Shown here: piece by piece, positions 54,769 to 63,534 of the stretch
Layout of the letters: every line of letters starts with the position of its first letter
Position numbering within the stretch: position 1 is the first letter of the stretch
DNA from: Polaromonas sp.
GTDB lineage: Bacteria > Pseudomonadota > Gammaproteobacteria > Burkholderiales > Burkholderiaceae_C
Reading direction: 5' to 3'
NCBI RefSeq assembly: GCF_029945685.1
Contig: NZ_JAQSDA010000027.1
Coordinates: forward strand, 1 to 64,000
Length of the DNA stretch: 64,000 nt
Made by a program: the position numbers and the translations under genes
Notes under the pieces: generated by a model
Told to the model about the DNA's origin: nothing
The model's input: the letters and a program-made list of their open reading frames with translations, nothing else
The model's database searches: none

Positions 54769-55373
54769 CATCGAGCATGAGGTCCCCCAGCCGGCGCGCC
54801 TGCCTGGCGATCGCAACACTGGCGCTGGTGGCCGGCCAGGCCTGGGCGCAAGGCGCGGCCACCGCCCCCAAGGTGAAGTTTGCGACCAGCGCCGGCGATT
54901 TTGTCGTCGAGGTTTATCCCGACAAGGCGCCGAAAACGGTCGCCAATTTCCTTCAGTACGTGCGGGACAAGCACTATGACGGCACGGTGTTTCACCGCGT
55001 GATCGACAACTTCATGGTCCAGGGCGGCGGCTTCGATGCCAGCTACGCGCAAAAACCCACCCGGCCGCCGGTGGCGCATGAAGGGCGCGAAGCGCTGGCC
55101 AAAGGCGGCGACAAAAACGTGGTCGGCACGCTGGCCATGGCGCGCACCAATGACCCGGACTCGGCGTCGTCACAGTTTTTCATCAACGTCAGGGACAACG
55201 ACTTCCTGAACCCGAGCGCGCAGTCCCCGGGCTACACCGTGTTCGGCAAGGTGGTCAGCGGCATGGACGTGGTCGGCAGGATCAAGGCCACGCCCACCGG
55301 CCCGGGCGGCCCCTTCCCCAGCGACGTTCCCAGAACACCCATCCTCATCAACTCCGCAACCCTCGTCAAATAA
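54765..55373 (+). CDS. ppiA: Periplasmic peptidyl-prolyl cis-trans isomerase (cyclophilin)
   Basis: 202 aa with signal peptide (RACLAIATLALVAGQAWAQG). Cyclophilin core: [16 protein letters not shown] carries the catalytic Arg and Phe/Gln; [17 protein letters not shown] follows. It overlaps the L,D-transpeptidase gene (ATGA) and precedes a cytosolic cyclophilin by 6 nt. Confidence 0.93.
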   Translation: MTSSMRSPSRRACLAIATLALVAGQAWAQGAATAPKVKFATSAGDFVVEVYPDKAPKTVANFLQYVRDKHYDGTVFHRVIDNFMVQGGGFDASYAQKPTRPPVAHEGREALAKGGDKNVVGTLAMARTNDPDSASSQFFINVRDNDFLNPSAQSPGYTVFGKVVSGMDVVGRIKATPTGPGGPFPSDVPRTPILINSATLVK

Positions 55374-55379
55374 ACCCTC

Positions 55380-55889
55380 ATGAGCAACCCACAAGTCGAA
55401 CTCCACATTGCCGGCCACGGCGTCATCACCCTTGAACTCGACCAGGACAAGGCACCCAAATCGGTGGCCAACTTCCTCAGCTACGTGAGCAAGGGCCACT
55501 ACAACAACACGGTGTTCCACCGCGTGATCCCGGGCTTCATGGTCCAGGGCGGCGGTTTTGAAGTCGGCATGAAACAAAAGCCGACCGACGGCGAGATCGA
55601 AAACGAAGCCAACAACGGCCTGAAAAACGACCACTACACCGTGGCCATGGCGCGCACCAATGCACCGCACTCCGCGAGCTCGCAGTTTTTCATCAACGTG
55701 TCCGACAACGCCTTTCTGAACCACACCGCGCCCAACGCCTCGGGCTGGGGTTATGCGGTGTTCGGCAAGGTGGTGGGCGGCACCGATGTGGTCGACAAGA
55801 TCGCCGCCGTCAAGACCGGCCGCAAGGGCTTTCACGACGACGTGCCGCAAACCGACGTGGTGATTGAAAAAGCCGTCCTGCTGGCCTGA
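55380..55889 (+). CDS. ppiB: Cytosolic peptidyl-prolyl cis-trans isomerase (cyclophilin)
   Basis: 169 aa, no signal peptide. Cyclophilin core [40 protein letters not shown] and [20 protein letters not shown], the PpiB pattern. It is tandem with the periplasmic paralogue, an arrangement common in betaproteobacteria. Confidence 0.95.
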   Translation: MSNPQVELHIAGHGVITLELDQDKAPKSVANFLSYVSKGHYNNTVFHRVIPGFMVQGGGFEVGMKQKPTDGEIENEANNGLKNDHYTVAMARTNAPHSASSQFFINVSDNAFLNHTAPNASGWGYAVFGKVVGGTDVVDKIAAVKTGRKGFHDDVPQTDVVIEKAVLLA

Positions 55890-55924
55890 TCTCCGTCTGG
55901 ACTGGGCCTGTTCAAGTTCAGCCC

Positions 55925-56734
55925 GTGAAAATCCCGTCGACCGTCCCCCATATTGCGGAGCTCCATGCGCCGCATTCCTGGCGCACGGTCGATTTCATTT
56001 CCGACCTGCACCTGCAGGCGGGGGATACCGCCACGTTTGCCGCCTGGCGCCGCTACATGGAAAGCACACCGGCCGACGCGGTGTTCATTCTGGGCGACCT
56101 GTTTGAAGTCTGGGTCGGTGACGACGCTGTGGGCACGACAGTGGGGGCGGGCGACACAACAGGGGCGCAAGGCAGCTTCGAAGACCGCTGCGCCGATCTG
56201 CTCGGCCAGACGGCGAGCCGGCTGGCGCTGTTTTTCATGCACGGCAACCGCGACTTCCTGGTCGGCCCGCGTCTCATGGCGCTGTGTCACGCCACCTTGC
56301 TGGCCGACCCGACCGTGCTGGGCTTCAACCACCAGCGCTGGCTGCTCTCGCACGGCGACGCATTGTGCCTGGGCGATGTGGACTACCTGCAATTTCGCCG
56401 CGAGGTGCGCAGCCCCGACTGGCAACGCAGCTTTCTGGCCAGGCCGCTGGCCGAGCGGCAGGCCATCGCGCGCGGCCTGCGCGAGCAAAGCGAGGCGCGC
56501 AAGCAGTCCGGCGCCCCTTATGCCGACGTGGACTGCAGCGCGGCCCGCGAGCAACTCAAAGCCGCCAGCGCGCAGATCCTGATTCACGGCCACACCCACC
56601 GGCCGGCAGTGCACGACCTCGGTCACGGCTACTCCCGTGTGGTGCTCAGCGACTGGGACGCCGCCGCGGCCGTGCCGCGCGCGGAAGTGCTGCGCCTGAC
56701 GGCCACCGGCCTGCGCCGCATCCCGTTGTTGTAG
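55925..56734 (+). CDS. lpxH: UDP-2,3-diacylglucosamine diphosphatase
   Basis: Lipid A pathway hydrolase of 269 aa with a GTG start. Calcineurin-like motifs: DFISDLHLQAGD, FILGDLFEVWVGDD, MHGNRDF, LLSHGDALC and the final LIHGHTHRP. A 30-residue insertion-like loop with GTTVGAGDTTGAQGS follows the GDLFE motif. In the envelope cluster after ppiB. Confidence 0.95.
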   Translation: MKIPSTVPHIAELHAPHSWRTVDFISDLHLQAGDTATFAAWRRYMESTPADAVFILGDLFEVWVGDDAVGTTVGAGDTTGAQGSFEDRCADLLGQTASRLALFFMHGNRDFLVGPRLMALCHATLLADPTVLGFNHQRWLLSHGDALCLGDVDYLQFRREVRSPDWQRSFLARPLAERQAIARGLREQSEARKQSGAPYADVDCSAAREQLKAASAQILIHGHTHRPAVHDLGHGYSRVVLSDWDAAAAVPRAEVLRLTATGLRRIPLL

Positions 56735-56743
56735 GCGGGCGCC

Positions 56744-57526
56744 ATGCTGAACTGGTTGCGCCAGCTGCTCGGACGCACGCCACGTGCCGACACCATTCCC
56801 GACGCCCTGTGGCAGGCAACGCTGGCCGCCCACCCTTTTTTGATGGAACGTCCGGAGGCGGAGCGTCTGCAGTTGCGCCGCCTGGTGGCCGAGTTTCTGG
56901 TCCACAAGGAATTTACCGGTGCGCACGGCCTGGCGGTCACCGACGAGATGGCGGTGGCCATTGCCGCGCAGGCCTGCCTGCCGGTGCTGCACCTGGGCCT
57001 GGACTGGTACAGCGACTTTGTCGGCATCGTGGTTCATCCCGGGCAGATGATCGCGCGCCGCGAAAGGCAGGACGCCAGTGGCGTCGTGCATCAGTACCGC
57101 GAGGTGCTTTCCGGCGAAGCCATGGAGCGCGGCCCGGTCACGCTGAGCTGGCAGGACGTGGCCTCGGCCGGCGCGCTGGCCGGCCATGGTTACAACGTCG
57201 TGATCCACGAGTTCGTCCACAAGATCGACATGAAGGACGGCGCCGCCGATGGTTGCCCGCCCCTGCCCTCGCGTGCCGCGCACAAGGCCTGGCACGCGGT
57301 GATGCAGCCGGCTTATGACACTTTTCGTGAGCAGGTCACCATGGCCGAACGTTTCGGCGGCGAGCCGCCCTGGCTGGATGCCTATGGCGCGACGGCACCG
57401 GCAGAATTTTTTGCGGTCAGTTGTGAAGCCTACTTCGTGAACCGCGAGCGCTTCACGCAGGACTTTGCGGCATTGACTGCGCTGTTTGACCAGTTCTTCA
57501 AGGTCAATCGGCCTGCAGCCCTTTAA
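56744..57526 (+). CDS. mtfA: MtfA-type zinc-dependent peptidase (M90)
   Basis: 260 aa. The zinc site is VVIHEFVHKIDMKDG (HExxH, about residue 155), with FLVHKEF and a downstream EFFAVSCEAYF acid. MtfA binds Mlc in E. coli; a role here is unknown. Its last codons and TAA stop (VNRPAAL) fall in an R1 repeat copy. Confidence 0.92.
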   Translation: MLNWLRQLLGRTPRADTIPDALWQATLAAHPFLMERPEAERLQLRRLVAEFLVHKEFTGAHGLAVTDEMAVAIAAQACLPVLHLGLDWYSDFVGIVVHPGQMIARRERQDASGVVHQYREVLSGEAMERGPVTLSWQDVASAGALAGHGYNVVIHEFVHKIDMKDGAADGCPPLPSRAAHKAWHAVMQPAYDTFREQVTMAERFGGEPPWLDAYGATAPAEFFAVSCEAYFVNRERFTQDFAALTALFDQFFKVNRPAAL

Positions 57527-57564
57527 GGACGGTCGCAGTTAGCTACTGAATCAATAGCAAATTG
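57505..57564. repeat. R1 repeat at the 3' end of mtfA
   Basis: Minus orientation; the reverse complement reads TTTGCTATTGATTCAGTAGC, TAACTGCGACCG, AAAGGGCTGCAGGCCGATT. It supplies the mtfA stop codon. Confidence 0.85.
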
Positions 57565-57625
57565 TTCCCGCGCCAGAGCCGGCCCGGCCAGCCCCACGCG
57601 CCGCAGGGGCCAGACCCTTCCAGCA

Positions 57626-57658
57626 CTTGATCAGCGCTTGATCAGCGCTTGATCAACG
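57626..57658. repeat. Three tandem 11-bp units at the DUF349 gene stop codon
   Basis: CTTGATCAGCG three times, the last with one change. On the minus strand, the 11-bp period shifts frame at each unit, so the TGA stop at 57644-57642 lies in the array and may be repeat-made. Confidence 0.85.
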
Positions 57659-60467
57659 CCTTCAGCACATTCTGCAGGCGCCGCACATGCGCCGCGTCAT
57701 AGGGCGCGGCCAGCACCTTGGCAGCGTCCTCACCCCAGGTTTGCGCCGGCGCCGGATCGTTGCGTTTGGTCAGCAACACCAGTTGCAGCATGCGGCGCGC
57801 GCTGAGGTGTTCGGCCGGGGTCGGCAGCTCGGCGGCGATTTCCAGGCGCAGCAGGGTTTCTGCTGCATCCCCTTTGGGGGCGGACGACAGGGCCTTCATC
57901 CACGCGCTGCGTGTGGCCGGCGTCACCAGCTTGCCCAGGGCCTGCGTATCCGGCAGTAGCGTCGGGTCGCGTTTTTCCCAAGCCGTCAGCAGGTGCGTGA
58001 GCACCTCGCCGTGCGCCTGCTCGGACAGTTTGCGCAAGGCCTGCTGCGCATGCTCAAAAGCTTCGCGCTGCGCGCGGAAGGCGGCGTCGCCCAGTCGCGG
58101 GCCGCGCTCTTCATAGGCCGGCCGGTCGCTGAAACGGCTTTCGCGCTCGGGGCGGTAGGGTTCGAACTTGTTGTCGGCGGGCCGGTTGCCGCGGCCGTCG
58201 GGCTTGCCGCCACCGGGGCGCGCGTCCTTGCGGTCGCCGAACTTGCCGCCGCGGCCTGCAGGCGCCGCCTCGGCCCTGCGCATGCCCGGGCGGTCATCGC
58301 CGCGCATGGCCACCACCGGTTTGGCGGGCTTAGGGGCTGGAGCAGGCGGCGTGGCAGCGGCTGGCGGCTGGTCGCCCTCCTCTGCCGCAGGTTTTGCTGC
58401 TTCTGCTTCTGCTTCTGCGTCCGCGGTCACAGCGTCATCCGCTATGCTTTCAGGAGCTGCTGGCGCAGGTGTATCAAGGGCTTGCGCCTGATTTGGATCA
58501 ACATCTGGCGCGGCGGCGGCTTCGGGAGCGGCGGCGGGGGCAACAGGTGCCGCCGGCTTGAACTGCCCGCGCAGACCGGCTTCCAGGTCGGCCATCGCGG
58601 TACGGATTTTCTGCACGTCGCCCGTCGCATTGGCCGCGTCCAGGGCTTTGGACAGCTCGAGCACCAGACGGTCATGTTCGCCCAGGGCCGACGCGGCTTT
58701 TTCACGCTCGGCGGTCTTGCGCTGGAAGGCGTCGTCGATCGGCTTGCGGAACGCATCCCACAGTTTTTGCTCCTGCTTGCGCTCGACAGGCACGGCCTGC
58801 GCCTCGTGCTGCCAGCGTTGCTGCAAGGCCTTGACCGCGTCAATACGCAGTTGCGGTTCGGCGCCCAGCACCTGGGCTTCCTCGATCATGGCTTTGCGGT
58901 GCGCCAGGCTCTCGGCGCGTGCCGCTTTGAGCGGCGCATCGGCGGCGTCCATCGCGGCCTTCCACTGCGGCTGGATTTCGGCAAAGGCTTTTTCGCCGAG
59001 GTGGCCGGCAGCCGTCCACTTCTCGACAAAACCGTTGAGGCTGCGAATCTGGAACTTCCAGTCGGTGTTGCCCTTGTTGGCCTCGGCCCAGGCCTGCACC
59101 TCGTCGATCAGCGCGCGGCGCTCGGCCTTGACGGCTTCGCTTTGCTCCTTGACCTTCTCGAGCCAGACCTCGACCACCTTGTGCGCTTCGTTGCAGGCGT
59201 CGTCAAACCGCTTCCACAGCGCGTGGTTGGGGATGCCGCCCTGGTCACTGGTTTTCCAGAGTTCGCGCATGGCGCGCAGCGCCTCCTGCTGCTTGCGCCC
59301 GCCCAGGGGCTTGGCCACCAAGGCTTCGGCCTTGGCCACCAGTTCCTCGCGGATCTGGTCGGCACGCCAGCGCTGCCAGCCTTCGAGTTCGCCGGCCGCC
59401 GTCAATGCGGCATGGGCAGCGGCTTCGAGCGCGCTGTCGATGTTGCGGATGTTCTCCTTCAGCGCCTGGCGCAGCTCGGCCGCCACCTTGGGCGTGGACT
59501 TGCCATGGCCTTCGGTGACTTCATGCTCGAGCTTGGCCAGCGCGGCCTGCACGATGGCCGCTGATTTTTCACGCATGTCCTTGAGCACGGCGGGATCGAT
59601 CTTGACCTTGGGCGCACGCGCGGGCTGCTCGCCGGCAGCGGCATCGCCGCCCCGCGGCGTGCCGCGCGCGCTGCGCAGCTCATCGGCCCAGACAGGGACT
59701 GCCGGCAGCGGCGCTGCGGCGTCTTCGGCGGCCGCAACGGCCAGCGACAACGCGCCCTGAAAGGCTTCCCACACCGCCAGCAGCTGGCCGCGCGAGGCGT
59801 CGAGCAGCGGCGGGAACTTGGCGTCCACGCTGGGCCAGTTCGCGTCCTGCGCGAGTTCGTCGGCCTGGGCCTGCCAGTGCGTCACGTCGGCGCGCAGGGC
59901 TTCCCATACACCTTGTGCGTCGCGCCAGGGTTTGGTCGACAGCACTTCAATGCGCTGGGCAATCAGCACGGCGGCTTCGCGCTGCACCTGGGTGCGGTGC
60001 TGCAGGTCTTCAATCGTCTTGACGCGTTCTGCCAGCTGGGCTTTCAGGCCGGCCAGCGGCTCGCGCGACAACGGTGCGCCGGCCTTGGCGGCATCACGCT
60101 GCCAGGCCAGCGCGTCGGCCATGTTGAGCTTTTTCAGGGCCAGCAGGGCATTGCCCTTTTCAGCCCACTCGGCGGCCGCGGTCTCCTGGCTTTTCAGGCG
60201 CTTGGCTTCGTCGAGCTTTTCCTTGAGCGGCTTGGCCGCGCCCTTGTCACGGTTGGCCAGATCCTTGTAGACCTCGGCCATCTGCTCGGCCGTGGGTCCG
60301 GTGGCGAGCCACTCGCGAATGCGCGTGGTGCGTTCGCCCGAGGTGGGTGCGGAGAAAGCCCCGCCCGTCAGGCCGTCGAGCGGATGGTTGTCGGCGCTCT
60401 TGGTGGAAGGCGTTTTCACGGCGGGGGTTTCGGGCTTGGCAGATTTGGACATGGGGAAACGCAGCAT
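57642..60467 (-). CDS. DUF349 domain-containing protein
   Basis: 941 aa from ATG 60467 (MLRFPMSKSAKPETP); 60452 is an alternative and a frame open to 60623 lacks conserved residues. It is almost fully helical, with several DUF349-like repeats (about residues 300-620; e.g. LWKRFDDACNEAHKVVEVW, QWKAAMDAADAPL, KLWDAFRKPIDDAFQRK), then an Ala/Pro/Glu linker and a Gly/Arg-rich stretch (about 740-800). The linker includes R1-derived residues (DPNQAQALDTPAPAA). Function unknown; cytosolic, perhaps nucleic-acid binding given the Arg/Gly region. Confidence 0.82.
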   Translation of the reverse strand: MLRFPMSKSAKPETPAVKTPSTKSADNHPLDGLTGGAFSAPTSGERTTRIREWLATGPTAEQMAEVYKDLANRDKGAAKPLKEKLDEAKRLKSQETAAAEWAEKGNALLALKKLNMADALAWQRDAAKAGAPLSREPLAGLKAQLAERVKTIEDLQHRTQVQREAAVLIAQRIEVLSTKPWRDAQGVWEALRADVTHWQAQADELAQDANWPSVDAKFPPLLDASRGQLLAVWEAFQGALSLAVAAAEDAAAPLPAVPVWADELRSARGTPRGGDAAAGEQPARAPKVKIDPAVLKDMREKSAAIVQAALAKLEHEVTEGHGKSTPKVAAELRQALKENIRNIDSALEAAAHAALTAAGELEGWQRWRADQIREELVAKAEALVAKPLGGRKQQEALRAMRELWKTSDQGGIPNHALWKRFDDACNEAHKVVEVWLEKVKEQSEAVKAERRALIDEVQAWAEANKGNTDWKFQIRSLNGFVEKWTAAGHLGEKAFAEIQPQWKAAMDAADAPLKAARAESLAHRKAMIEEAQVLGAEPQLRIDAVKALQQRWQHEAQAVPVERKQEQKLWDAFRKPIDDAFQRKTAEREKAASALGEHDRLVLELSKALDAANATGDVQKIRTAMADLEAGLRGQFKPAAPVAPAAAPEAAAAPDVDPNQAQALDTPAPAAPESIADDAVTADAEAEAEAAKPAAEEGDQPPAAATPPAPAPKPAKPVVAMRGDDRPGMRRAEAAPAGRGGKFGDRKDARPGGGKPDGRGNRPADNKFEPYRPERESRFSDRPAYEERGPRLGDAAFRAQREAFEHAQQALRKLSEQAHGEVLTHLLTAWEKRDPTLLPDTQALGKLVTPATRSAWMKALSSAPKGDAAETLLRLEIAAELPTPAEHLSARRMLQLVLLTKRNDPAPAQTWGEDAAKVLAAPYDAAHVRRLQNVLKALIKR
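58436..58500. repeat. R1 interspersed repeat inside the DUF349 gene
   Basis: Plus orientation: GCTATGCTTTCAGGAGCTGC, TGGCGCAGG, TCAAGGGCTTGCGCC. A diverged copy in frame in the low-complexity linker. Confidence 0.65.
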
Positions 60468-60677
60468 ATGGATAAGTAGGACCGGCGAAGCGGGGATCTT
60501 CAGGGAGCAGGACATTGCAGGTCTGCCCCTGGGGCGCTGCCACCGGTTGGCGTCAACAGGCACAGGGCGGGACCGGCGTAAAAAAGAGGAGCCGCTGGGC
60601 AAATGCCCGCGACCCCGACCCAAGCTTCAGAAATAAAGCAATGCAGCTATTTTCGCTGTTTTTAGGGCATCGCCAAA

Positions 60678-61560
60678 TTAAGTTCGGCGCGCGGTGTCCA
60701 TTTGGCGTCTGAAGGAACACTTTTGGGCGCGCGCAGAAAGATCCTTGCGGGAGAAACACCCCCCGGCGGCCAGGTAGTCCCTGACCACCACGGCGCGTTG
60801 CACGGCCAGCTCGCGCATGGTGTTGTCGTCCACCGCGATGTCGGACATCAGGAGTTTTTCCATCCCGGCAACCGGCAGATCTTTGGCCAGGCCCATCAGA
60901 TTGCGCGGTTTGGCCATGTCGGCGCGCTGGTAGACCTGCTTGAGCAGCGCGGGGTATTCCGCCGGGCTCACAGCGAGAATGTCTGCGGTGCTGCCGCCTT
61001 CCCGCACGAGGGCACGGTGCTTTTCGGCCTGCACCATCGCGCCCAGTTGCCCGCGCCGCAAGCCGTCACACTCGGCCTCCAGGCTGCTGGTGCCGTCCAC
61101 GGTCAGTTGCAGCGCCGGCCGGTCGGCCAGCGCCTTGCCCACCTTGTCCGGCCCTGGCCCAGATCGGTGAGCGCCATCGCCAGGACATCGACCTCGATGG
61201 CATCGGCCACTGGCGCAAGGCGCAGCAGCGATTGCATTTCTGCATCTATATAGAGACGCGCAATTTTTATCTGGGGCGCCCCTGGGGAAAGCAGGGTACG
61301 CTCGGGTTCCTCCGCGGGCAGCCTCGGGGCGCTGGCTTTGGCGATGGCGAGGTCACCCAGGGTCAGTTCCAGCGACCAAGGCCGGAAATCGACTGCGCCC
61401 AACGTGAGCTGCCGCCCCAGCTTTTCAGAACCCGCTTTTTTTCAAGCTGCCACTTCAGCAGCACCGGCACCAGGGCATAGGCCAGCGCCCAGAGCAATCA
61501 CAGACTGCCCACAGCCCAGGCAACGCGGTGAGCCCATCGGGGGGAACGCAGCACGCCCGC
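60678..61560 (-). pseudogene. Decayed DUF748/AsmA-like protein gene
   Basis: Remnant read in several frames on the minus strand. The N-terminal part (61560-61440) encodes the TM segment ALAYALVPVLLKWQLEKK, with a TGA stop upstream. A run of seven A residues (61442-61436) shifts frame into SEKLGRQLTLGAVDF and LYIDAEMQSLLRLAPVADAI (to about 61140). A deletion and frameshift then join ALADRPALQLTVDG and the family C-terminus (to 60678). The DUF748 middle part, several hundred residues, is missing. Clearly non-functional. Confidence 0.7.
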
Positions 61561-62424
61561 TGCGGTGCCGGACAAGGACTTGAAGAGACCGGAGAGTCAG
61601 GAGGGGTGGCGTTTCAGTTCATGGCCGGGCATAGGCCTTGAGTCTTGAACGCGCGCTGAAAAAGGTCAATGGGTGATGGGGCAAAAAAGGCCCGGCACCA
61701 ATTAAAAACCCCGGGCAGCAAGGCCGACCGGGGTTGACGGCGGGCGTGATGCTCATGCCGTCTGGTTTCGCAAAGAAGAGAAGTTCGTCTTCAGTGCGAT
61801 GAAAGCAAGTGATTGCTCTCGGTTTGTCCGGGATTGGTTACCCGGCAATGCTTGAGGTACTCAAGCACCTGCAGGTTAAACCTCCGTCGCCCCGGGCGCA
61901 AGTCGAAATTTGTAATCAAAAATCTGCACGTGATTGGCATTTTCTGGGGCAGTTACATCTTGGAGCCTTTGTCCTACATGCGCATGAGGTGCTCGCCGCA
62001 TCCCCTCCAGAAATCGTCTGCCGGAATGCTCCGGCACTTTCTCGGGAAAATGTTGCAAGCACTTGAGTTAAAAGCCAATACTGTAAAAATATCCAGCCTT
62101 TTTCTGGCGATCGAGCCCTGTTTTCACTGCCTAGAGCGAAACCCCAAAAATCCGCTCGAATGGCAGAAATAGGGGGTCTTGAGGCCTTATTTCTACTTTT
62201 AATGCTTTAATACACATATCAAATTAACTTTATATTATTGACAAGTTATTAAGCGTACTCTTAGAATCCGCCGTACCACCCAAAACTACGGGACAACCCG
62301 AATCCGCTGCCGAACCCGGCAAAGTCAGACAAGGGGTCAACACCCCCAAGGCAAGGCCTTGGTTTGATGGCGACCCAATCAAAGCGTACGGCTCAGAAAG
62401 TCGATGCGCATAGAAAGGAGTGCT
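61561..62424. other. Gene-poor region between the DUF748 remnant and the transglycosylase
   Basis: About 860 bp with no gene I can support. It contains a candidate hairpin CCCCGG/CCGGGG (about 61708-61735) with an AAAAA run, then 61800-62230 with lower-GC sequence. Open frames of 60-119 codons occur on both strands with no ribosome site or family resemblance. This may be a remnant of a lost insertion. Confidence 0.5.
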
Positions 62425-63303
62425 ATGACAGCGCCAGGACAATCCAACCCCGCATCGGTGATGCGAACACTTCAGAAAAACGTGGGCAACAGTCTGGCAA
62501 ACATTGCAGACGACATCGCCCAGGGCTTTTTTGAAATCACCCACAACAGCTTCGCACTCGTCGGCCTGGCCGTCGTGTTTGCCGTGATCACGCTGACCGC
62601 CCGGCCCGACTTGCGTCAGGCCGGCGAATCCCGGCTGATGACCTGGCTGCAGGAGCGCCAGGAAGCCGCCATCGGCTTCACCGAGCCTGACGCGATCGAG
62701 CGTGCCACGGCTGCCAACCCCCGGGACCTGCCCAAGCAGCAGGCCGCAGTGGCCTTCTGGCTGAGTCGCAAGTACGGCGTGGCGCCTGAACCGCTGAGCG
62801 TGCTGGTGGCAGAAGCCTTTGAGATCGGCCAGAAAGCCAAGCTCGACCCCACCCTGATCCTCGCGATCATGGCGATTGAATCGGGCTTCAACCCGTTCGC
62901 CCAGAGCCCGGTCGGCGCCCAGGGCCTGATGCAGGTGATGACCAAGATCCACCACGACAAGTACGAAAACTTCGGCGGGAAACTCGCCGCTTTCGACCCG
63001 GTCACCAACCTGCGGGTAGGGGTGAAGGTCCTGCAGGAATGCATTGCCCGCGCCGGTTCGGTGGAAGCCGGCCTGAAGTTCTATGTGGGCGCAGCCAATC
63101 TGGAAAGCGATGGCGGTTATGCTGGCAAGGTGATGGCCGAACACGCCCGCCTGCTGGCTGTCGTCAGTGGCCGGGCGCCCTCTTACATGCCGCCCCTGCG
63201 CCCGCCTCTGGCCATTCCGGCATCGCTGCCTGCCAACACAGACGCCGACGAGCTGCCCGGCAGCAAGGCCGGCGACAAAGTCGCCAGTCTCGCGAACTCC
63301 TGA
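62425..63303 (+). CDS. Lytic transglycosylase (SLT family)
   Basis: 292 aa from ATG 62425 with AAAGGAGTG upstream. There is a membrane anchor at about residues 40-60 (SFALVGLAVVFAVITL) rather than a cleaved signal. The SLT catalytic domain has the Glu in ILAIMAIESGFNPFAQSPVGAQGLMQVM (about residue 155). It cleaves peptidoglycan with 1,6-anhydro product. The C-terminal tail is Pro/Ala-rich. It lies upstream of glyA. Confidence 0.9.
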   Translation: MTAPGQSNPASVMRTLQKNVGNSLANIADDIAQGFFEITHNSFALVGLAVVFAVITLTARPDLRQAGESRLMTWLQERQEAAIGFTEPDAIERATAANPRDLPKQQAAVAFWLSRKYGVAPEPLSVLVAEAFEIGQKAKLDPTLILAIMAIESGFNPFAQSPVGAQGLMQVMTKIHHDKYENFGGKLAAFDPVTNLRVGVKVLQECIARAGSVEAGLKFYVGAANLESDGGYAGKVMAEHARLLAVVSGRAPSYMPPLRPPLAIPASLPANTDADELPGSKAGDKVASLANS

Positions 63304-63351
63304 GCAGACCCGGCCTTTGGCCGGCCGGTCGCCAGCCAGGCGCCGGGTCCG

Positions 63352-63357
63352 TTACAC
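63352..63357 (+). promoter_or_regulatory. Candidate -10 element for the glyA leader
   Basis: TACACT lies 7-12 bp before the start of the riboswitch. No clear -35 can be named. Confidence 0.35.
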
Positions 63358-63363
63358 TAGGGG

Positions 63364-63487
63364 TGTGCGCGACTGGCGATAGGCAGCCCCTGCTTTGCAG
63401 GGCGACTGCTGACGTGGGATACCACTGGGAAGCGCACCGCTGGGCTCAAGCCATGACCACAGCGTTCAGCCGTTCGCCTGGGCAGCC
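63364..63487 (+). ncRNA. ZTP (pfl) riboswitch upstream of glyA
   Basis: The leader has the pfl-motif signatures in order: GACTGGCG (63371), GTGGGATACCACTGGGAAGC (63413) and the 3' pseudoknot strand CGCCTGGGCA (about 63475-63484). ZTP riboswitches sense the folate-stress nucleotides ZMP/ZTP and commonly sit before glyA, as here. No U-run follows, so it probably acts on translation. Confidence 0.82.
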
Positions 63488-63534
63488 CTTGTTTCATTCA
63501 TCCAATGACAGGGACCATGTCTTGAAGGACTGCC

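Noticed and set aside
62230-63144. 304-codon minus-strand frame over the transglycosylase
   Set aside because: The plus-strand SLT domain is unmistakable, with a strong ribosome site.
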